Position numbers and translations under genes: made by a program
From: Turbatrix aceti
Taxonomy: Eukaryota > Nematoda > Chromadorea > Rhabditida > Panagrolaimidae
NCBI GenBank assembly: GCA_963969345.1
Contig: OZ017768.1
Span: forward strand, 10,766,193-10,830,192
Length of the DNA: 64,000 nucleotides
Direction of reading: 5' to 3'
Notes under the pieces: model-generated
What the model was told of the DNA's origin: nothing
The model's input: only the letters and a program-made list of their open reading frames with translations
Databases searched by the model: none
In this document: positions 33,001 to 45,859 of the stretch, one piece after another
Numbering within the stretch: position 1 is the stretch's first letter
Layout of the letters: each line of letters starts with the position of its first letter

Positions 33001-36000
33001 TTGATCTGTTGTGTTGTTGACCGAATCAGACGGCTCAGAAGAAAAAGAGCGTGTTCTTTATGTCTTGTCCTGCGAGGTGATGAATAGGCTGATCCGCCAG
33101 CCAAAAAAATAGAAAGACCTTGTTGACGCGGCGACGGCTGACGAACATAAATTTTTTTTGCAAAGAAATTTATGCATGACTTTTTGAAGCAGAAAAGTTT
33201 CTCTTTGCTTGGACGTGTGTGTTTGAAGAAAAATCCTGTACCATGTAGTGATTGCTTTATCTCGGGGTGTTTTGACCTGACCGGCCCTTGCATGTCTTGC
33301 ATGTCAACACATGCATCGACTGGGGGGACGATGGCAGAGATGGTGATTGCTTGTTTGCTACTGACCACGCCTTGGGCGATGGCGATGTTAGGGGTCAGTC
33401 TGTGGGCTTGCTACCAATTTGTCTCGTTTTAAAAGGGAACAAATTTGTAAGGAATCGGCGGGGTTGAGTGCTGATAACAGACCACCCCACGCTTTCATAT
33501 CTTTCTATCAGTAATCGCATAGGCCACCGGAATCAAAGGGGCTCAAGTAGGCCAACATCAAAGGGACCCCTTTTGCGAGTAGTTGCACAACCTTTTTTTT
33601 TCAAAGGCTGATGGCGTGAACATTTTTCAGGCAACCAGAACTCAGTAAAATCGAAGACATCATTCGGGTTTCGGCAACTATAAAAGCACCACCCGCGGCT
33701 TCAACTTTGACTTCGACCAACAGCGTCGAAGGTGATCTAAAGGTTAATTTTTTTTGCTAAAAATAATTTTTGCAGCAAATTTCTGAAAAATTAAATTTTT
33801 TTTTTAAATTGTATTTCTTTTGATTTTTTTTTCATTTTTAGTGTTGTATTTTTTTGAAGATGTTTTCTAAAAAAATTTGCCACACTTGAGCGCTTTATTT
33901 AATTAACACATGTTGTGGTCCCAGCTGCCAATTGCCAGATCGATCACAATCATCATCTTCCTTATTTTTCACTTGCTGACACTTTTTTCTTCAGAACACC
34001 AAATCCAAGCCGACTCCTCCCCCTCCGATTGTTGGAGGAACACCACCAAGCGCTATGACGTCCAGCGTGACAGATGCAAAAAGTGAAATTGACCTTTCAC
34101 GACCGCTTGCTCGGCTTGGTATGACGATCTCTGCGGATAAGAAATCCTCATCTTCGCATCACGGCAGTTCTTCGAACTCAATTGCCGAAAAGTTGTCCAA
34201 GAGCTTCTTTGACCTCACGCAAGGCAGTCAGGATAGACTGCAGAAATGGAAAAATAAGCTGCACTCTGGCAAGAAACATCTCACGGCAGGTGGCGGAGGC
34301 ACATCAGGGTCTCCCGCCGCTCTATCCGCCGCCTCGTCGTCATCTCCGTCAGCGACTGAGACTTCTCCGACCACCGCCGTCGCTCCAACAAGGTCGTTGA
34401 GAGACAAGGATAACAGTGAACCACCGCCGGCGACTACGACTAATAGGTGGGTTAACGGAGAGGAAGGATTTTTTTTGGATCTTGGTTTGATGGTTTATGG
34501 CGCGAAAAAATAGAAAAAAATATTTGCAAAAATAAGATCATTGGTTTTTATAGTACGAACAATGATTGAAAATTCTTTGTATTCCAGCATAAGGATATAA
34601 AATCATTATTTTTGTGCGCTGCATAACATTTTTATATCACTGTTTAGTTACTTTAAGTTCACAAAATTACATGTCTTTATCACTATTTCGTTACTTTGGG
34701 TATCATGAAATGTCATAATTATATGCATTATTTTTTGTTTGTCCCCGTAAATTAATATTTATTTTTGTCGCTTATTTTGCGCGCGGCAAAACGCAGAAAC
34801 AAGCTAGGCAAGCAGCAGACATTCCGCTATTTTCACACTTTTTTCAAAAAAGCTCAGACACGAATACGACAACATTTGATACGTTTACACAATTTTTATT
34901 GAAATGTATTTTGTAAATCGTAAACTGCGATGAGAAGCTAATATCTATTTTTAAATATTTCTTCGAAAGAAAAAACTAATTTCCCCAGTGATCTTCTGAT
35001 GGATATATCTAATTTCCATTTATCTACTATACAATCAAATTTTCTGCTTTATGATACAGCGTGATCGTTTATTTATGCTGTGAAATTTTTAATCGTTTTT
35101 TTGTTTTTGGAATGATTTTTTTCATTTGAACAAAATACTTTCTGGACTTTCGTTGACCTACATAATGAACGTCTATCCAGTTATCGTAATTTTTTTCTTC
35201 ATTAGTGAATTTTTTTAAAGTAGGGATAAAAAATGCGGAAATCGATCAAATATTGAACCTTCTGAAACACGCGTCAACCAGACAAACGAACAGGTGTCTT
35301 TTTTTCTTGAACTCTTTTTTTGACTGGGCGAAACAGATCCGAGTGCTGGCTGCATAGGCATAGAGCATCGATCATTGTTGGACATCTGGACAATGGGCAA
35401 TTTGATTTACTTGGTTGTCAATTGCATTGTTGTCTGATTGAAATATTGGGTTTGTTCTGGACCGACAATTTTTTTGTACAAAATTAAATTTTTTAGAATC
35501 AAAACTTTTTATTTTTTTTAGTGCACAAATTTTTTTTTGTTATTTAACACAGTTGTCGTTAGCACTCGTCGTTTGTTTTTATTTTTAATAAATTCACACC
35601 TTTAAACAAAAATTGATGTAATTTGGTATATCAATTTTTATGTGATAGCTGACAGACGCAACAGCTAGGACTAACTTTTGGAAAACATAGACAGACAAGG
35701 ACACCTGTTTGGATTATGGGTGATCATTTTCTTCCACCTGACAAAAAAAAGGACACAGTAGTACGTTGATTGGGGCAGCAGTAACAAGATACGAACGGAA
35801 ATCGGAAATCGAAGACGCTAACGAAAAAGGTGCCGAAAAAGCTGATAAATTTTGACAGACAACTTTACTCGTTTAGTTTTCGTTTCTTTTTACGCAGTGT
35901 TCGAAATATTTATGCGTCCGATTTTTTTAAATGTTTAGTGCTATTTTAAAGCTTTGATTTATTTCTCCTCGAAAATTTACGATACTTTTTTTTTCTGCTT

Positions 36001-39000
36001 TGTTTTTTTTGTGGATTAAAAAAGAGCAACGCATGGATTTAAAGGTTTCCAACTCACTGAACCGAATCAAAACTTCTTTTTTTTCTTTTTGCTTGTTGCC
36101 TTGACAAATCAAATACCACCCACCATCTCCTCTTTTTTTGTCACCCAGCAGGCTGCTAGCTGGCTGTTAAAGGGATGAAAAAGTCCTCTTTTATCATTGA
36201 AAATATTTATTTGACAGTTTTTCACTCAAATTGAATGGAATAATTTTTTTTGGTGTTAGAAAACAAAAAAGTATACAATGTTAAATATTTGGTCACTAAG
36301 CTTTTCTTGGGGAGGTTTGCTGCACTTGACTTTTTTTTCACCAAAAAAGCGGCGGGTTTTTCATAAAAGTTTGCACATTTGACTGAAAATGTGCGAAATC
36401 AGCTGATTCTTTATGATTGCTTTTTTTCTTCAGCTTTTTGACCACGGAATAAAAAACTATTTTTTTAATAACAGTCTTGACATTTATCTGTGATAAAACA
36501 CAATTTCTAAGGGTTGTTTTATGGAATTTGTACAACAAAACAACTCCTGTCGGCACCATTTTCATTTTTCTTTTGTAATGTGTTTCATGCATTACATACT
36601 ACTGCTTCTTTGATTTTTTGTGCGCAAGCATTTGCCGATCGTCGCGGCGTAGTACTTGATCTGTAATGGGTTCTTGCTTCTTTGTTGCTTGCTACTACTT
36701 TTTGCTGCTGACATATATGTATTTATTAGGAATGGCAGTGCTCCCCACTGCACATCGAATGTGTTACAAGCTTTCTCACTATTTTTAGAACGGTGTTTCG
36801 TTATGGTTTTGAGTATTTTTTTTTGTTGAAATGGGAAAATAGGAAAAAAAAAAAAATTCTTGGCTTGCACAGCGACAGAATAGTGATTTTTGAATGTTAT
36901 CCAGTGGACCTGAAGTAACAAATTCCCATTTCAAAAGCCAAAACTCACAACTTTGTACCCCCATCTGGGAAATTCTGGGTTGGGCCATAACAAAAAAAGG
37001 AATGAATCGTTTGCGTTTCTGAAAAGAAGCAAAACAATGCAAGAGTTAGTTGTACGTGCGCCTAGGCTACCTCGAGGTCGGACCGCGTCTGCTGCTGGCT
37101 GACGACGACGATGACCATGCAGTCAGTCATCCAAACGAACACCCCGCTGCGCAAACTAAACTTGTTCGGTTGCCGCGCCGCCGCCTTGTTGCTGCCTTTC
37201 TTCGATCGACTGCAGATCTTCTGTTGATGGCGCAGCATTCGTTTTGTTTGACGGAGGGGAAGGAAAGCGAGAGTGAGGGGTGCAAATGAGTGCAGCGGCG
37301 GCCCGGGTGGGTGGGGGGGGGTGCGATGAAGGATTGCGGCGAGTGCGAAGTATGCTGCATGCCACGACCGACCTTTGTACAGGGTTAATCTTCTCCTTTA
37401 CTCTGTCGTTGTTGGTGCGTTCATAGCCCGGCCCACGCCTGCGCGAAACGAGATTGAAGGGGGTCTGGTTTGTCTGCCGGGGTCGATACCATATTATCGC
37501 CAGACGAACAGTTTTTTGCGATACCCAGCTGGGTACCACACTAACTTGACCTCGGTTCCCTTCACCCCAATACTTTTTACGACCTTCCAAAACATCTATT
37601 ACCTTTCACAAAACTTTTCAGAACCTTTGCCGACCTCGCTGACATGAACACGCTCCTCGACTGGACGACCACTGATAAGCCAAAGTTCGTCAACGGCGGA
37701 GGCACGCATTTTGCAACTTCGAAACAGGCAACGAGGAACTCCTCAGGTGGACCACCCTTCCCGAGAGCGCTTCACACGTCGCGATCTGTGAACAATGCTT
37801 TTGCTTGCAACGCCTTGGACAACGACCCCCAAGTCTACTACAGTGACACCTGTGGCTCCAACAGACAGGCTATTGTCAAAAGGTTGGTTTTTGTGCTTGA
37901 GAGTGTCTGAGCTGGGGAGGGGAAAATAGTCATTTAGATTTGGATTGGATTATAGTTCGTAGACTGGGAAGAAACAATGAGAGTGGATTATAAAAAATTT
38001 GACAGAAGAATGTTACTTTTTTTTGGCACAAAAAGTGACACTTTGACTTGTCACGGAGTAACAATCGAATTTGTTCTTATTTTATTACTTCAAACGCGCT
38101 GGATAATGTTTATAGTTCGTTATAATATTACTTTTAGTTTGCCGAGTAACATTTTTTGAGCGTTGTTTTGTTACTTTTTCCCCACATAAAATGTATTACC
38201 CGTAATTATTCGTCACTTCACCCATACGCCATTATTATACCCTTTTTCCGTTCACAAACAGCAGTAAATCACGCTCTATCGTTTATAACCCTCTTTCTCG
38301 CATAAAATCGGAAATGCCGCTTTTTGCTTTACTTTGCTGCTCTGTTCTGTTCTTCCTGCCAACTGCCAGCCAACCAAACTGTCATTTTCTAATTTTCACG
38401 GACTTTTTTTATCCCGCATCTGTCGAGTCCGATATACGATCTCTGTACTGTTTCTTACTTAGTTACTTGGCTACTTAGCGGTTATATTGGTAGCCATCTG
38501 TCACTTACGGATAGATAGCCCGTGGTCGTGGTCGTGGTCCTTAAAGTGGATAGCGATCTCCCCTAGCTTTTGAGGAAGTCGTCGGGGTGGCAGGAAGGCA
38601 AGAGATTGAAAAATTGTCGAGTGCGCGATCAAATGACAGTTTTTGGGGTCTTCAACGTTGAAAGCGGCAGTGGCGAGAGGCGACAAAAGGGTCATCTTTA
38701 TATTTATGAGTCAGCCCCTGTTTCCGAGAATCAATCGACAGATTGTTGTGGTTGAAGACTGTTACAGGCTCAGGCCAGGGGAACGGGTGATTTGTCGGTT
38801 TCACGAATTGCCACAATTTTATTATTTAGTACTTTGTTATTAGACGGAGCCGACTGGTTTGTTTTAAGGGTGTCTGGATGTCGACTGAATTTTTTGTTGA
38901 ATAAATATTTGATTTGTTGTGAACTTGACTTTGTGTTCCGTTACTTCAAATTTACAATTTGTTGTTGTTGTTATCGTGATTAGGACCGAACTTGTTTGCG

Positions 39001-42000
39001 GTTATGATGATTTGGTTTGGTTCCTTCTTTCTTCGTCGACTGTTGACTTGCAAGGTCATGGACGCTGAATAGCGGGCGATTGATAGAGAGAATTCAGGTA
39101 AAAAAGGACGGGCAGGGCATGATGATTTGCAACAGCAACATTCGTCGACGACTACTTTTAATATTATTTATTCTGTTCTATCGGCTGACGTTAACAAAGT
39201 TCATTTGTATTTGTATCGTTTGTTGCTGGGGTTCACGCAGACGTATGAGTTGTTAGGTTTCAGGCGCCCGGCATTATCACGGAACATGTTTTTTTTATTA
39301 TTTTTATGGTAAACCGATAACACAACAAGCTCCCATTCATTTGTCATATTGATTGTTATTGTGTCTAATCACCAAGAGCATTTTCTGACTGCTTGCGTGC
39401 CGAACTTTTTTTTTGCAATTGATGAGTGTGGTGCGAAATGTCAGAAAATCAGAGCGTAACGATCCGGTTTTATTTGCTTTTTCCGTGTGCATACATATGT
39501 GCATAGGTCACCGGAAAAGCAACTAATCTGGTGAATTTATTATCATTTTTCAAATTTAACATTCATGCGAATTTTTTGGTGACGCAAGTTTTTAGACATT
39601 GCATTTTTATTATTTTTTTGCAAAAAAAATTAGTTGAATGTTTATGAATGTTTGGCGTTTTCCCATCCGCACTTCTACCACAAGTGTCGATTGCAACACT
39701 CTTATGGTGCGGTCGGTAGGAAAGGATTTAGAAAGTGGACGCTGGTCGAGAGCGAGCGGCAATCACTTGTCTGGAGTTTACTTTTTGGCTTTACAAGTTC
39801 CGAAGTGCCATTTGTCAACCAACGGCTTAGTGCATGTCGGTCGCCTGATTTTTCTTCGCATGAAAACCCCATCTTTTTTTCGAACACGCCGGTCGGCACT
39901 GCTTTGAGCTGATTTGTGTTTTGGGATGATCCAGTGGCCTTCATATATCTATCTGCTTAACTTTTGCGGAGGAGTTCAGTTCGGCCCAGCCGACTGGAGT
40001 CAATTCTGCCAATTCACATCTGCTTTTCCTCTATTTTTTGTTGGCATGATGTTTTGAACATCATCTCAAGTCAGTATGATTTTTGTCAGAAAAAATTCAG
40101 CCGTCAACATTATTACTGGATTGAAGATCCATCTTCCTCTTCATTGGATTACCAATCCCAGTATTTGTCTTTGTGTCAGATGGCGCTGGCAAAAGGTTGT
40201 CATTTACGGCTTACTCTCGCGCGAGATGACCCAGCATGGCATGCAGTTGGGGCAGCGCAGGGCGTCTGCCTCGACAATGAGTAAGCGCGATCCTGATTGA
40301 GGTTGCGTAATTCCGCAGTCGTAGAGATAATAGTTGCGATGACCTAGGAAGGAGGTGGTAAAATATGTGGCGGACATGGTGTTTTGCTTATTTGTATGGT
40401 AGAAAAAAAATGCAAAATTGTTTATTTCGAAAATTTAATTTTGTTACATTTTTTAAATTCACAAGTTGTTGATTTGTTACTTTATGTGCGCTGGATCAAA
40501 TTCAAAATTTGCTTATTAAGTTACTTTATACCACTAAAAAATAATTACTCCAGGTGCGCTGATTAACATTTCACATCTTTCGATCGTGCTCCAAATCATG
40601 CGGTTTTATTTATGTTTTTTTTCTTCTGCACCACATTTTGTCTTTGCAGAGATGTTTTTTTCTCTGAAATTCAACACCCTATCATTTCTTCTCTTTAGTG
40701 CATCTCACATGCTTGCACCTTTCAAAATTTACCCCCAATTGTCGTCTTGACATTACAGTGAGAACGAGGGCAGAGACAGGTCGTTATCTAACTGCTTCTA
40801 ATGCTAATGAGTCTTATTATGTGTTCTCCCTCCATCTTCTCCCGTGAAAACAGACACCGCGCAGCAAAGATTACTGTTTGTTTTGGTCATTGCATCAATT
40901 TGTATGCTGGTGTGATGCTTTCAAAATTTTGGGTTTCATTTTACTCCATGTATGATTTTTCGTCTCGAGCCTTCTGGTTTGTCAAACTAATTGACATCGA
41001 CCGTCGACCTTTTGCGTGTATTGTATATACTCTTATTAGATAGGATTTTGTATTGTCATACCAAGTGTCATTCATTTATGGTGTTGTCTACTGACTGGAT
41101 GATCCGGTGCCCCATTGACATCATCATGAGGGTGCCGATCGCGTGGAGTAGGGGAGCAGATGCCGTGTTGCGCGGGAGAGTAAAGTGGATGGTCCTCTGT
41201 GCCTATCCTTGCCTCTCGTCTTTTGTGCCACGCTACCATGTGTGTCTGACATGTTGTGCCTTCTTCCTCGGCTCACTGGCGAACAAATAAATAGTGAATC
41301 TTGGGTCGCGTACATGGGCAATTTGGTGTTCATTTTTTCCTATGTCAAAAAAAACTTTGATAGGATTGTGCTTTTTTATTTTCCAATCCAATTTTTTTGC
41401 CGTAATGTTTTTTCCTCAATCCGATCACTGATGACGAAAGATCAGTGTCAATGTTTGCCTGAATCATGGTCCATAACGTCATCTCCTGGGAATTGAATCA
41501 TTTGGGTAAACAAAAATCAAAAATCATCTGTCTTTAAAAAATGATTTGTCCATCTCCGCTTTCGCCTCGAGCGTCATCTTCAACCGTCCATCCGCCCGAC
41601 CTCAATTGTCTTCTTCTTCAATTTTTTTTCTGATTTATTAGATAAAAGATGGGGCGTACAGGTAACGCAAACGGTACTCCTTTTAATTTCAATTTCCTTT
41701 TCTTTCTCAGCCCATCGCCAGGCTAATCTTCTTTGCTTGGTGAGAATGAATTTCAAATTGAAGACCTGAAGCGCAACTTCTAAGTAAGTAAGCAGCATCG
41801 ATCCAAACATAATCTTTCACCATCACTTTTCGTTTCACTGCTTTTGCTTCTTCTCCCGCGCGATACATTTTTTATTGATACCCACCCACACTACATTCTC
41901 CCACCGCGCCCGGTTGGTTATTTGATTGATACAAATAAACAATAGTCAAGGCCTACAAATATTGAAAGAGAGAGATACTATAATACCGGTAACCCCCTCA

Positions 42001-45000
42001 CTCCCGAAGTAGCGAGGGTTCTTGTCCTCCCCCTTTTTGCACTTGCGCCCGGTACTTCCTTCCTTTCTTCTCCCATTTCGATTATCTGGACAACATTCAA
42101 GTGAAATCCTTTTTGTCTTCCCGCCTGAAGGACCTGTGATCTTTTGTAGGTACAGGCGGATTTTAAAAATCAGGAAATTTTTTCCATTAAAAATTTTGTA
42201 GTGTTTTTTGCCATCAATTATATTTTAGTATATAGCTGAGATTTGTGTTGTTGATTTTTGTTACCCCTCAGAAAAAAATTCTTTGTATACTCAATCACTC
42301 GTACATATAACCATCTACCCCTCCTTTTTTCGCACATTTTCAACCTTTTTGTCACGCATTTTGCTTCGTATTTCCAAACTTTTCATTCGGTCCAAAAAAT
42401 AGTATGCGATTACGCAGATGCTACTGGGGGCAGTCAATCTCATTCATCCCACGTGTTGTTTGGTGAAAAATGTCAGTTATCGGAGGACGCACCAAATTAA
42501 GCATCCCCCCTCCCCCCGCAAAAAAGGTGGTATGTAAGTGATCCTCAAGTAGGTGTATAAGTGAGCACACAAGTGATGGGGACGCGTTCGTTCGAAGTCT
42601 GTTGGAATGAATGCTAGACAGGCAGACAGACGTCAGGTAAGATAAACAAGCTAGGATTCAGGGAAGCCAACCAGCTTTTTCGTATCAAGGGCGATTTAGG
42701 GTTTGATACCTTTGTTTTGTTCAAATAAGATTTTTTTGTGTTTAGATTTTTCTTCGCTGTTAATTTTCCCACTCAAATCAAAGCGCAAATGGGTTTTCTT
42801 TTATATTTTTTGTTACCGATGATTAAAAAAGTAACTTCTTCACGAAACACGTTTCTGGCGTGCTTTCTGCCCTATCGCCCATGGATGTGCCTCTTTGATT
42901 GTCTAATGAAGTGTTTACGTTTCCGTATGTTGAAAAAAATCAGAGGCGGCAAATAAGGACGGTATGGGGAGAGAGAAGATGGAAAGGAGAAAGCTGACAA
43001 ATTTATGTCAACCTGCTGCCTGCCATCACCTTTTTAGCGAAATGAGACAGAATCGGTGATTTGAGGACGCGATAAGTCACACTTGAGAGAGTGAAGTGGA
43101 GGGGAGGCAAAAAAATCCTGGTGGCTGTTCAAGTAGGAAGAACACGTAAATCAGCGTGGTGATGCCCTTCTATCTTTTTTTTACAGATGACGAAGATGAT
43201 GACCGTCTGGATTGATTTTGTTAATTGTTGTCGTTTTTTGTTTCGACAAAAGTGGCAATCATTTCATTGTTAGCGCGGGCTTTTGGGGTATAAATTGGGA
43301 AAATCCGGGCGTGATTAGATGCGTTTTATCGACGATTAAAATTTTTGAAACAATTTTTTGTGTCAAAAAATTAACGAACTCAATTTTTCAGAGCCTCTCT
43401 TCGAGAAGCCTCGTCGTCGGCACTGGAAATGGAACACCGAACACTGAAGCCAAAGACGTTCAACGCAGCGAACGACATTATGACAGCTTCGATGTCATCG
43501 ACGACGTCGGCTGGCTCCACGTACTACCAGAATATGAAGAACCTTCAACAGCTCGTTCATACCATTGAAGGCTACAATGGACCGCGTGATTTGGACTTGC
43601 CTCCACCTGCTAGGATCTTGCCGTATGGCGGAATCAAGCCTCATGTGAGTTTTTTTCAATTCAGAGAAGGGAGAAAATTGTCCATAGATATTAGGCAAAA
43701 AGCAACTTTGATTAAATTTTGGTAAATAACGTTTTATAATGTTCAAACTGTTTGTTAATTTTTGTGAGCGGGATAACATTCAAAATTATTATTTTGTTAT
43801 TTTTGATACCCCGAGTAACATTTTTTTTATTGTTCTTTTGTTACTCTAAAGTTGTTCAAATTGCTTTTTGTGCGGCATCAAAATTTATTTCCTATTTTTT
43901 AAACGTTTTTTTTTCATATTGTTATCAATGTTCATTTTTTTCCAGGACAACAACATAATCCGACCGATCGCCTTCCGACCCCCGAACAAGACCAGCAATC
44001 ACCACCAGAACACCGATATGAACCGTGAAAGTTCAAAATCCATTTCAAATTTGATGTCCCTAAAAATCACCAACAATAACAACAACAACATTACCAGTGG
44101 CCCTCACATGCCTTCGACGAGCGCATCGAACAGCCACCTTTTCCCGCTTTCGTCGTCGATGAATTCGGGCAAACTCGACAATAACAACACCGAAAACGAT
44201 TACGATATTGTGCCTGACTTCTTGCCACAGTCCCCGGCTAGCAATGACCATAACTACAGTCTGATCTACAACTTTCCGCCCTCGTCGAACTCGCATTCTG
44301 GAAAATCGAGTTCTTCGGGCTCTGGGAGCACGTTTGGCATCTCCAAGCTGTCTTCCGGGAGCAAGAGCAAGGCTGCGGGCCAGACTGCGAGGCAATCTGC
44401 TACGGGACTTCACATCACGCCTTCTCCTTCGGATTCTGGGATCGTGGATTTCGAAACACTGATTCGAGACAAGGAAAACGAGCTCAACAACGTGAGGACA
44501 GCCATGGAGCAGAATGAAGAAGTTCTCGTTCGCGTGTACCAGGAAAAAGAGCAGTCCTACCGCGAGCAAATCGCTGACCTCAAGCAAAAGCTCCAGGCTT
44601 CGCAGCAGGGCGAGTCGACTCTCCGGAACCAGCTCCGGATGGCAGACGATCAGCGAAATGACCTCCAGAGGGCTCATGAGGCCCTCGTCGACGAAAAATC
44701 TCACCTCCAGAGGAGATGTCTGCAGATCGAACGCGAACTCTACGCCATCCGGGACCGCTTCGAGGCCTTTGTCCGCGAAGCCAAAGCCACGGCGGCTTCG
44801 GGGTGCGCAAAGTGCCGGGCGCAATCATCTGGTTGCCAGAACTACGAAAACGCTCCCGTCCCGGCTCCGAGGCATTCTGTGCCATCCGGGCACCTGGTCA
44901 ACGAAGTCGAGGGCCTGCGCACGGAAATTTCAACCCTTCGAGACCAACTCAACTCCCAGATGCAGTACTTTAACGAAGAACGCAAGCGATGGCAGCAGGA

Positions 45001-45244
45001 CGACCGACGAAGCGTAAGCCTTGTTACCCGTGTCCGGCAGCAACCTGCCGAAATGCAATTTCCCAGACTGACCAACTCTCTCTTGCAGGAGAACTCTTCG
45101 ACGTCGTCTGTCGGTCAGCAGCAGTCGACCGCTTCCTCGGCCGCCAAGAAGCCGACCATGACGTACCGGACTTCCGCACCGCTCGAAAAAAGCCGAAGTG
45201 ATAAGAGATCGGCAGTGCTAATGTCTGACGACCGGATGATCTGA
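26119..45244 (+). CDS. Fez1/LZTS/N4BP3-family coiled-coil protein, 19-kb gene
   Basis: Nine coding exons: 26119-26228, 26272-26508, 27552-27725, 32555-32827, 33631-33742, 33995-34446, 37622-37882, 43392-43644, 43946-45244. Every junction keeps phase, giving 1056 residues. The N-terminal 780 or so are low-complexity: a proline block (NPPPRPPPPRPRHDPSEP), a basic patch (FGRRFVARLKKSS), an acidic DDDVDVDF segment, Gln/Arg-rich and Ser-rich stretches, and poly-Asn. From about residue 792 a coiled coil begins (DFETLIRDKENELNNVRTAM, EEVLVRVYQEKEQSYREQIA) and runs to about 905, with a shorter second coil later. The QEK-containing start of the coil resembles the Fez1 domain of LZTS and N4BP3 proteins, which work in cytoskeletal and synaptic scaffolding. 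Introns reach 5.5 kb and carry repeats. Positions 45014-45088 may be a further 75-bp intron, leaving 1031 residues. Confidence 0.8.
27018..27043 (+). repeat. single degenerate unit of the 43-bp palindromic repeat
   Basis: GTTACGCTTTGTATGTTCTGCATAGC in intron 2 of the coiled-coil gene resembles the 24-bp palindromic core of the repeat described at 61626-61763. Confidence 0.4.
28932..28998 (+). repeat. 43-bp palindromic repeat, two units
   Basis: Cores at 28932-28955 (GTTACTTT...CCGAGTAAC) and 28975-28998 (GTTTCTTT...TGCATAAC), starts 43 bp apart, in intron 3 of the coiled-coil gene. Confidence 0.7.
29962..30055 (+). mobile_element. LINE 3'-tail insertion behind a poly-T run
   Basis: GTAACATTTTTTT flanks the insertion on both sides (29962-29974 and 30043-30055). 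Between them are about 28 further T residues and then AACTAACCACTGAGTAATGG...(ATA)n. That end is the same as the 3' end of the element at 7366-8039, so both come from one family. This copy is truncated to its last 40 or so bases. Confidence 0.75.
30550..31573. mobile_element. 1-kb foldback element (large inverted repeat)
   Basis: Left arm about 30550-30969 and right arm about 31172-31573 are inverted copies of roughly 400 bp with small indels; for example GATCCTGAAGCCAACTATAG at 30656 is the complement of CTATAGTTGGCTTCAGGATC near 31455. Both arms contain a (CG)n tract (30612-30621 and 31503-31513). The 200-bp spacer has no open frame of note. No transposase was seen and no target duplication could be fixed. 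It lies in intron 3 of the coiled-coil gene, so its transcript would fold into a long double-stranded stem. Confidence 0.8.
34604..34714 (+). repeat. 43-bp palindromic repeat, about 2.5 units
   Basis: Unit starts at about 34604, 34647 and 34690 (43-bp steps) in intron 6 of the coiled-coil gene; the core at 34647-34670 begins GTTACTTTAAG and ends AAATTAC. Confidence 0.6.
38127..38182 (+). repeat. 43-bp palindromic repeat, 1.5 units
   Basis: ATTACTTT...CCGAGTAAC at 38127-38150, followed 43 bp later by GTTACTTTTTCC at 38170; intron 7 of the coiled-coil gene. Confidence 0.65.
40476..40567 (+). repeat. 43-bp palindromic repeat, degenerate
   Basis: Cores starting at 40476 and 40520 (44 bp apart), plus ATTACTCC...CTGATTAAC at about 40544-40567; intron 7 of the coiled-coil gene. 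Confidence 0.55.
43754..43848 (+). repeat. 43-bp palindromic repeat, about 2.3 units
   Basis: Cores start at 43754, 43796 and 43840 (42 and 44 bp steps) in intron 8 of the coiled-coil gene; the middle core ends in CCGAGTAAC. Confidence 0.65.
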
Positions 45245-45859
45245 AGTGCGAATGACTAACCAAACTGGGTGACGTAAGCCAACAGAAAAACACACTTGGT
45301 CCTGCATAGCCGATATGATGTACCTTTTGTAACTGTACTACTACTTTTATTACTTCTACATGACACGTTTGATATTCATCAACACTATAGCAGCTATAGC
45401 TATAATTATGCATGCGTATTTTACATTTTTATTGCTACAATTAAATAAATTAAATTTTCTGACTTGCTTCAACGGTACCTGGGCAGGTGTTTTGGGTTTT
45501 CATACATGAAACGTAGGACAAAAAATTGCATCTATTCGAATAAAAAAAGGCACGCTATTTGTCTTGATAAAAATAAATTTAAAGATTAATTTTAATTGTT
45601 TTGGGATGTGGCGTGTCATAAAAAAATTATTCGGTAACCAAACAAAACAAACTACCCGACTTGTCAAACAGATCAGGTTGGCAGCTGAAGTGTGCACCGC
45701 TCACCTGGAATAGAACAAAGATCAGATCACCGATTGACTGCACTGCTGCTGCAGCAAACGCACGCAAAAATTTGTCGTCTTTAATTTGCCTTGCGTTGTT
45801 ATTTGTTGTTGTTTGGGAAGAGCATATTGATTCTATCATTCATTCATCAGTGATCAACG

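Noticed and set aside
39634..40284. Overlapping 80-106-codon frames inside intron 7 of the coiled-coil gene
   Set aside because: Three frames are open at once in the same segment, none with a domain; treated as chance in locally more GC-rich DNA.
44060..44824. 254-codon minus-strand frame opposite the coiled-coil exon
   Set aside because: Antisense shadow of a long biased exon; Arg/Leu-rich and without homology.
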